64,000 nucleotides of DNA from Alicyclobacillus tolerans (lineage in GTDB: Bacteria; Bacillota; Bacilli; Alicyclobacillales; Alicyclobacillaceae): positions 62,001-126,000 of the forward strand of contig NZ_JAJFNK010000005.1 of NCBI RefSeq assembly GCF_021739485.1, read 5' to 3'. The position numbers and the translations under genes were made by a program. Below, piece by piece: positions 59,154 to 64,000 of the stretch. Position 1 is the first letter of the stretch. The number at the start of each line of letters is the position of its first letter. Under the pieces are notes generated by a model. The model searched no databases. It saw only the letters and a program-made list of their open reading frames with translations, and had not been told where the DNA came from.

Positions 59154-60071
59154 ATGGCCCACTATCTCAGTCTGCTCTCAACGGTGGTTCTGCCTATTGC
59201 CGTGGTAGGCCTCCTCGGTTTCGTATTGCAAAAATGGAGAAAGGTAGACACCCGTACTCTCGCAGACGTCAGTTTGTACATACTTGCTCCCTGCCTGGTG
59301 ATTGACGCACTGACACACTCTTCCCTCCGCGGTCATACCGTCGGAATGGTTGCGGCTTTCACGGTTCTCCAAACTGCAGCAACGTGGATTGTCGCCAAGG
59401 TTACCGCCAAGTTGTTCCGGTTTCATCCCGAAATTGAAGGCGCTGTCACGCTGACCACAATTTTTGGCAACGCCGTAAACTATGGCTTGCCAGTCTTAAT
59501 GCTCGCCTATGGTACGTCGGGATTTGTCATTGGCACTTCGTACGTCATTGGCCAAATCGTACTTCTGAACAGTCTTGGGCTGTACATCGCATCTCGATCC
59601 CGAGTCAAACCGCGGGAAGCCATTGTCCAAGTACTGAAACTGCCGCTGATTTACGCTGTGTTGATTGGAGGCGTCGTCACTGCTGTTGGGTGGGCTGTGC
59701 CTAAAGGGATTGCAGATGCCCTGCATCTTGTCGGAAACGCCTATTCAGCCATTGTCTTGCTGATTTTGGGCATCCACTTTACGACCATTCAGTGGCGCGG
59801 CATGTGGCGCAAGGAAGTCTGGATTCCGATTGTCCTGCGCTTGGTCATCGTACCTGTACTTTCCCTAGCGTGCATTCTCATTCTCGGCATCCACGGTTTG
59901 CTGGCAGAAGTGCTGTTTGTTCAATCCAGCATGCCTGCGGCAGTCAACTCCGTCATTTTGGCGGAGAAGTTTGGAAGCGACCGGCAGGTGGTCACGTTGA
60001 CCGTCGCGATCACGACGCTCGTCAGTTTCCTATCCCTTCCATTGTTGATTTTGCTCGGGCACAGTCTTTGA
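59154..60071 (+). CDS. AEC-family (auxin efflux carrier-like) transporter
   Basis: The product has 305 residues and ten hydrophobic helices. GFVLQKWRKVDTRTLADVSL is the typical AEC opening and FGNAVNYGLPVLMLAYG the conserved N-N-G-L-P crossing motif; the second half ends with SSMPAAVNSVILAEKFG. Such carriers in bacteria export or import malate-like or other organic acids. GGAG at 59140-59143 precedes the ATG by ten bases. The TGA stop lies in a 14-bp repeat. Confidence 0.87.
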   Translation: MAHYLSLLSTVVLPIAVVGLLGFVLQKWRKVDTRTLADVSLYILAPCLVIDALTHSSLRGHTVGMVAAFTVLQTAATWIVAKVTAKLFRFHPEIEGAVTLTTIFGNAVNYGLPVLMLAYGTSGFVIGTSYVIGQIVLLNSLGLYIASRSRVKPREAIVQVLKLPLIYAVLIGGVVTAVGWAVPKGIADALHLVGNAYSAIVLLILGIHFTTIQWRGMWRKEVWIPIVLRLVIVPVLSLACILILGIHGLLAEVLFVQSSMPAAVNSVILAEKFGSDRQVVTLTVAITTLVSFLSLPLLILLGHSL

Positions 60072-60093
60072 GTCACTCTCTTTGAGTCACTCT
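60066..60093 (+). repeat. Two tandem 14-bp repeats containing a stop codon
   Basis: CTTTGAGTCACTCT is repeated exactly at 60066 and 60080. The TGA of the AEC gene (60069-60071) is within the first copy and is duplicated in the second. Confidence 0.85.
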
Positions 60094-60220
60094 TCTCTTG
60101 GGGAAGCAATCTACGAATGGGTGCGGTGGATGGGTGCGGACGGATAAGACTCGCCGCCAATGGCTGGAAAAGTCTTTCACCATCCCGGACATACTAACTC
60201 AGTAATGGGGGTATGCCGCG

Positions 60221-61192
60221 ATGAGGGTACGATTTGGTTTTGTGGCGATGGCGATGTCTTTAAAGAACGCTTCACCTTCACAAACCATGACGCTCAAACA
60301 ATTCTTGCAAATCGCAGACCGCGATGCGGCTTTGCGCAAACTGACACGCATTGCCCAAAGCAACTTGGCGAATTCACTGAGGGTTCTGCGTCACGCCCAC
60401 GCCAGCGGCGTGCACGTCTACCGCTTTTCCTCGAAGCTCATTCCGTTGTTCGGACACGACGTGACGTCGTCCTGGGACTTTCTCGGGCAGTTGCGCGAAG
60501 AGTTTGCCGCCATAGGCCAATTTGTGCGCGACAAATCCATGCGCGTAAGCTTCCATCCGGAACACTTCACACTTTTGAATTCGCCGGACCGCACGGTCGT
60601 CGACAGCTCAATTGGCGCACTCGAACGGCACGCAGACATGTTTGAAGCGATGGAACTGGACGTGCAGTCGAAGTTTGTGATCCACGTTGGGGGAGGCTAC
60701 AAAAATAAAGGTGGGGCCCTGGATCGCTTCGTCGCCAATTGGGCAAACGTGCCCGCACGCGTCAAGGCGCGGATGACCTTAGAAAACGACGACAAAACCT
60801 ACAGTGCCGCAGATACCCTAACACTGTGTCAAACGGTAGAAACACCGATGGTATTCGACTTGCATCATCACATGTGCAACCACGAAGACGGTCAAGGCGA
60901 CGTCGGTCCTCTTCTTAAGCCCATTTTTGCCACTTGGGAAAACACTGGCCTTCCTCCGAAGGTTCACATCTCTTCTCCCAAAGACGACAAAGATTTTCGC
61001 GCACATGCCGAACTTATCAATCCAGCCGATGTATTGCCGTTTCTGGAGCAGGTTCGAGAGTTTAACCAAGACATCGACATCATGGTTGAGGCTAAATACA
61101 AAGACGAGGCTCTGTTTGAACTGATGAGGCACTTGTCGTCGTTGCCGCAAGTCAAAGTCGTAGATGGAGGAACCATTGACTACAGTCCGTAA
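60221..61192 (+). CDS. uvsE: UV damage endonuclease UvsE/UVDE
   Basis: The product has 323 residues, the normal length. The TIM-barrel features are RFGFVAMAM at the start, FRISSxL-like YRFSSKLIPLFGH, RVSFHPEHFTLLNSP, FVIHVGGGYKNK, MTLENDDKTY, MVFDLHHHMCN with two metal His, and KVHISSPKDD. Glu in MVEAKYKDEAL is a late metal ligand. UvsE cleaves 5' of pyrimidine dimers in DNA, starting nucleotide-excision-like repair. GGGGG is nine bases before the ATG. Confidence 0.93.
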   Translation: MRVRFGFVAMAMSLKNASPSQTMTLKQFLQIADRDAALRKLTRIAQSNLANSLRVLRHAHASGVHVYRFSSKLIPLFGHDVTSSWDFLGQLREEFAAIGQFVRDKSMRVSFHPEHFTLLNSPDRTVVDSSIGALERHADMFEAMELDVQSKFVIHVGGGYKNKGGALDRFVANWANVPARVKARMTLENDDKTYSAADTLTLCQTVETPMVFDLHHHMCNHEDGQGDVGPLLKPIFATWENTGLPPKVHISSPKDDKDFRAHAELINPADVLPFLEQVREFNQDIDIMVEAKYKDEALFELMRHLSSLPQVKVVDGGTIDYSP

Positions 61193-61203
61193 CGAACCTC
61201 TGG

Positions 61204-61229
61204 GGCCATGGCGTCACAGCGCCATGGCC
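61204..61229. terminator. Perfect hairpin between convergent genes
   Basis: GGCCATGGCG (61204-61213) pairs perfectly with CGCCATGGCC (61220-61229) around TCACAG. No U-run follows on either strand, so it may stop transcription weakly or from both sides. Confidence 0.55.
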
Positions 61230-61253
61230 TGTCAAAGTAACACTTTCATGGCT

Positions 61254-62039
61254 TCATATCAAAAACGGAATCTGGTGTTGTCTTGCTAATTCCCGCAATT
61301 TGTCATAGGTTGCCTTGACGAGTGGAATGCCCTCGTATCCTCTCACCCAACGGTTTGGCTCCGTTAAAGGTCCTTGAACATCCTCGCGTTGTTCATTGGA
61401 ACTGTCCAGTCCGAGTGCCGTCCGCACTTGGTCTTGAATCCAGTCGTAAAGCACACTCGATGGAGCGAGAGTCGATGCAACGAGAGAATCGATGTGCAAA
61501 GCAACAAAGAGTTGGATTTCGTCTCCTCGCTTCATCCCGACGGTTTCCCCGGAAATACACGGGTCTTCCACATTCTTCGCGGGTGAGAAACCCATCGCGG
61601 CTTTGAAATCTGTAATGACCAGTCCGATGCATCCTTGTTCCGCCGCGATCCGGGCCCAGTATCCACGGGTACCGATGGGGTTGCTGTTGCGGACTAGAAC
61701 CACCCCGGCACCGTAACCCCGTGCCTTTTCAATGGCTCTTTCCATCGCGGCTAAAGCCGCTGTTTGTCCCCAGCCGTTGCCTGCGTCCAGCACACAGACA
61801 GCCCCACGGTCCTGTATCCATATAAGGCGCGTGGCCGGGCAAATCTGCCCGGACTGAACACCTTCTATGTAGGTTGGAACCTGAATTACTCCGTGCGCGT
61901 CCACTCCTGCCAGATTCGCATCCACGAGCGTATCTGCAATCAATTCTGCCTCTTGAACAGGGATCTGCACCGTCGTAAACAGGGTGGCCACAAAATCGGA
62001 CAATCGACGCGGATCTACCCATACCGATGTTTCCGGCAT
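61254..62039 (-). CDS. Malate/L-lactate dehydrogenase-like (Ldh2/YlbC) protein lacking its central core
   Basis: The product has 261 residues; family members have about 330-360. The N-terminal third (LVDANLAGVDAHGVIQVPTY) and the C-terminal quarter (VQGPLTEPNRWVRGYEGIPL) match the family. The region normally containing the LGTNP motif, the catalytic and NAD-binding core (some 90-100 residues) is missing between VITDFKAAMGF and QLFVALHIDSL. In the segment NSNPIGTRGYWARIAAEQG the usual His after NSN is Pro. The frame is intact, with a normal start and no frameshift. It is the last gene of a three-gene operon. Either a deleted remnant or a repurposed protein. Confidence 0.75.
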   Translation of the reverse strand: MPETSVWVDPRRLSDFVATLFTTVQIPVQEAELIADTLVDANLAGVDAHGVIQVPTYIEGVQSGQICPATRLIWIQDRGAVCVLDAGNGWGQTAALAAMERAIEKARGYGAGVVLVRNSNPIGTRGYWARIAAEQGCIGLVITDFKAAMGFSPAKNVEDPCISGETVGMKRGDEIQLFVALHIDSLVASTLAPSSVLYDWIQDQVRTALGLDSSNEQREDVQGPLTEPNRWVRGYEGIPLVKATYDKLRELARQHQIPFLI

Positions 62040-62094
62040 CGCCTGCCCTCCTTACCGTAAAACCTGCACAGACTGCGTTTAGGAAAATCTCCGC

Positions 62095-62883
62095 TTATAA
62101 AGCCTTGACCATGCCTCCGTCCACCAAAAGCGCTTGGCCTGTGATGTACCCATTGGCAAAGGAGCCCAGAAAGGCGACCGCTTTGCCAAATTCACTAGGA
62201 ATTCCGTATCGGCCGGCAGGAATTTGGGCGATGGACTCCGCCTGAATCTGTTCCACGCTCTTACCGGTGTTTTTGGCCTTGTTCTCGTCCAGCTGAGCCA
62301 CCCGGTCAGTGGCGATCCGACCCGGTGCAACCGTATTCACCAATATGCCTTGCGGGGCCAATTCAATGGCCAGGGACTTCGTCAAGCTGTATACACCAGC
62401 GCGAAACGTGTTGGAAAGAATCAGGCCGGAGATGGGCTGGCGGATGGAAGACGACGTGAGGTTGACGATGCGTCCTGCCCCCTTGTCCCGCATGTGGGGA
62501 AGTGCCCCGCGAATTAAACGAATGACGCTGAGTAAATTGGATTCAAACGCCTTTTGCCAAGCCGCATCGTCGAAGTTGTCGAAGTTGCCTGGCGCCGGTC
62601 CCCCCGCGTTGGTCACAAGTACATCTAGTCCGTTTCCCGCGTTAACGGCCACAGCGAGAGCAGCATCAATGTCTGCCAGACTGTTGACGTCCATTGCGGC
62701 AACGTGAACAGGGTTTCCTGTTTCTTGGCGGATTTCCGCAGCGGCTTTCTCAAGTTCGTCCAAACTCCGGCTCGCAATCGTAACGATGGCGCCCTCCCTG
62801 GAAAACTCCAAGGCACTTGCTTTTCCCAGCCCTTTGCTGGCTGCTGCTACGAAGACTGACTTTCCCTTTAAACCAAAATCCAT
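62095..62883 (-). CDS. Short-chain dehydrogenase/reductase with atypical active site
   Basis: The product has 262 residues. The nucleotide loop reads AASKGLGKAS (TGxxxGxG in most SDRs), then LVTNAGGPAPG (NNAG type) and the late SxxFxxN-like region. The position of the YxxxK pair, just before SLAIELAPQG, reads SNTFR: Tyr is Ser and Lys is Arg by alignment. A YSLTK string occurs six residues later but aligns with the following helix. Such variants form a known SDR clade annotated as FabG-like reductases, with unclear catalysis. It lies between the DapA-like gene (3 bp away) and the Ldh-like gene. Confidence 0.82.
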   Translation of the reverse strand: MDFGLKGKSVFVAAASKGLGKASALEFSREGAIVTIASRSLDELEKAAAEIRQETGNPVHVAAMDVNSLADIDAALAVAVNAGNGLDVLVTNAGGPAPGNFDNFDDAAWQKAFESNLLSVIRLIRGALPHMRDKGAGRIVNLTSSSIRQPISGLILSNTFRAGVYSLTKSLAIELAPQGILVNTVAPGRIATDRVAQLDENKAKNTGKSVEQIQAESIAQIPAGRYGIPSEFGKAVAFLGSFANGYITGQALLVDGGMVKAL

Positions 62884-62886
62884 CGT

Positions 62887-63786
62887 TTACGCCTCCTGAC
62901 TAAGTCCGAGAAATTCGACGAGATCAAACAACTCACTGACGGTCCGTTCGTCGACCTGCGGGGCCGGCAAGCGCACGGCTGACGAGTCGATGGCACCGCG
63001 CATTTTATACGTTTGTTTGCGAATGGCGACGCCACTGACTCCTAATTGGGCTTCGAACCGGATCAGCGGCAGGTATTGAAAGAAAACCTTTCGCGCTGCG
63101 GCCTGGTCGCCGGAAGTGAATAATTCATAGACTTTGACGAGCACTTCGGGATACGCAAAGCCAGTCATGATGCCCTTTGCGCCCCGGGCGAGTTCCTCGT
63201 AAAAATACATGCCGCCCAGTCCGCCGAACAAGTCCAGTTTTCCATCGGTCGCTTCGAGAATCCTCGAGATTTTCACCGTCGTCGGCGCTTCTTCCAACTT
63301 GGCTAAACGGGCCGTATCCATGTTCGCAGCCAACCGGGCAAAAAAAGCGGGAGGCATCGTTACGCCAGTGGTCGTGGGCTCATCCTGAATGACCAACGGC
63401 AAGTCGACCGATTTTGCCACTCCCTTGTAATGTTCATAGACCAACTCCAGGTTCTTTTGATTGACGGGAGGGGCCAGCATGATGGCATCTGCACCCAGTT
63501 GAGCCGCTTCTTTGGCGTAGTGCGCTGACTGGTGCGTTCCTTGAGCCGAACAGCCTACAACAACCGGGACTCTTCCCTTAACTTGACCTACGACCGTCTC
63601 AATCACTTGGCTTCGCTCGCGGTCCAACAGCTTGTTCGCTTCTCCCATGATGCCAAGCAGCGTGATCCCATGTACACCTGCGTCAAGGTAAAAGTCGACA
63701 AGCCGCGCCAAACTATTGACATCCACGTCGCCCGCATCGGTAAACGGCGTCAATGAAATGACCGAAATTCCACGAAGAGTAAGCAT
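62887..63786 (-). CDS. DapA/NanA-family aldolase-like protein with atypical active site
   Basis: The product has 299 residues from an ATG after TAGGAGGG. The (beta/alpha)8 fold is clear: ISVISLTPFTDAGDVD, GVHGITLLGIMGEANKL, VPVVVGCSAQGTHQS, ADAIMLAPP, VIQDEPTTTG and RLAKLEEAPTTVKI. The Schiff-base Lys is present in AKLEE. However, the GTTGE loop is GIMGE and the YNxP Tyr is replaced (QDEP). True dihydrodipicolinate synthase is therefore unlikely; a different 2-keto acid aldolase/dehydratase is more likely. First gene of the operon with the SDR and the Ldh-like gene. Confidence 0.83.
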   Translation of the reverse strand: MLTLRGISVISLTPFTDAGDVDVNSLARLVDFYLDAGVHGITLLGIMGEANKLLDRERSQVIETVVGQVKGRVPVVVGCSAQGTHQSAHYAKEAAQLGADAIMLAPPVNQKNLELVYEHYKGVAKSVDLPLVIQDEPTTTGVTMPPAFFARLAANMDTARLAKLEEAPTTVKISRILEATDGKLDLFGGLGGMYFYEELARGAKGIMTGFAYPEVLVKVYELFTSGDQAAARKVFFQYLPLIRFEAQLGVSGVAIRKQTYKMRGAIDSSAVRLPAPQVDERTVSELFDLVEFLGLSQEA

Positions 63787-64000
63787 GATTTCCCTCCTAT
63801 TGGGCAGGGCAGATGGCGTTTGACCATTCCACCCGTTTACGCCCTTGTCCACATCCAAGCAAAGCTGAATATTCAATCCAATTGTGGTTTTAAGCAATCC
63901 ATGTGCCAACGCCTCAGGAGAGCCGCTATGGTTCTGTTTTGTGCGAACATCATGCATCAGGGCACATCGCAATGCCATTGGCAACAGCGCGGTTGATGCA
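63787..64000. other. Upstream region of the DapA-like operon, no gene seen
   Basis: The 214 bp to the window edge contain the presumed promoter of the operon. The frame of the DapA-like gene runs further upstream, but the codons there are not family-like and a strong Shine-Dalgarno marks the chosen start. No operator palindrome is evident. Confidence 0.4.

Noticed and set aside
62887-63786. Annotation as dihydrodipicolinate synthase DapA of lysine synthesis
   Set aside because: The GTTGE and YNxP residues needed for that reaction are replaced, and the neighbours are not lysine genes.
1-64000. tRNA, rRNA, insertion sequence or prophage genes
   Set aside because: No transposase, integrase or phage-like frame and no recognisable RNA gene were found on reading both strands by eye; a dedicated scan was not possible.

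Overview
The window is bacterial DNA with moderately high GC and dense, mostly leaderless operons. It comes from an aerobic, endospore-forming Firmicute. The evidence is a gerA-type germination operon, a YaaH/SleL-type spore-cortex glycosidase, bacillithiol deacetylase BshB2, MenG, a YheH/YheI-type ABC pair, YhaO/YhaN and purine-rich Shine-Dalgarno sequences with frequent TTG and GTG starts. A b6-type cytochrome b cluster and a giant NdvB-like glucan synthase make an Alicyclobacillaceae-like organism plausible, but that placement is inference. I saw no rRNA, tRNA, insertion sequence, prophage or CRISPR array.

Layout. 1-2.3 kb: DNA-repair pair yhaO/yhaN (yhaN cut by the window edge). 2.5-4.5 kb: four overlapping genes around a cytochrome b6-type subunit. 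4.6-8.7 kb: small ORF and a heterodimeric ABC exporter. 8.8-20.1 kb: NERD protein, phosphoglucomutase, and the 2763-residue cyclic beta-glucan synthase-like enzyme. 20.4-27.4 kb: UPF0316 protein, GGCT-like protein, winged-helix regulator, acyl-CoA synthetase, APC permease and PqqB-like hydrolase. 27.6-30.4 kb: a BlaI/M56 system next to a beta-propeller lipoprotein, with matching operators. 30.4-37.2 kb: patatin, bshB2, a Fur-family regulator with its own Fur box and a membrane metal-carrier candidate, FUSC protein, internally duplicated membrane protein, acyl-CoA dehydrogenase. 37.4-42 kb: menG, VOC protein, dfrA-thyA, metA, receiver-like protein. 42-46.2 kb: four-gene spore germination operon, preceded by a candidate structured RNA. 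46.6-54.9 kb: EcsC, MFS, cortex hydrolase, flavodoxin, YdjO, FAD monooxygenase, nitroreductase, metallo-hydrolase. 55-60 kb: DedA, BcrC-like phosphatase, an ECF sigma/anti-sigma/membrane effector operon, AEC transporter. 60.2-63.8 kb: uvsE and a three-gene catabolic-looking operon whose enzymes all lack canonical active-site features.

Most interesting signals: (1) a BlaI operator array of three 25-bp repeats plus a 17-bp-arm palindrome at the lipoprotein gene, defining a small regulon; (2) more than a dozen unrelated short tandem repeats of 6-25 bp, many containing or touching stop codons, including one hexanucleotide array in which two convergent genes both stop; (3) the atypical DapA-like/SDR/Ldh-like operon, with an Ldh protein missing its central core; (4) a multi-hairpin RNA plus terminator upstream of the germination operon; (5) the Rieske-less cytochrome b cluster.

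Starts were chosen by Shine-Dalgarno position and family length, so many differ from the longest open frame. All functions are from reading translated sequence; no database search was run.
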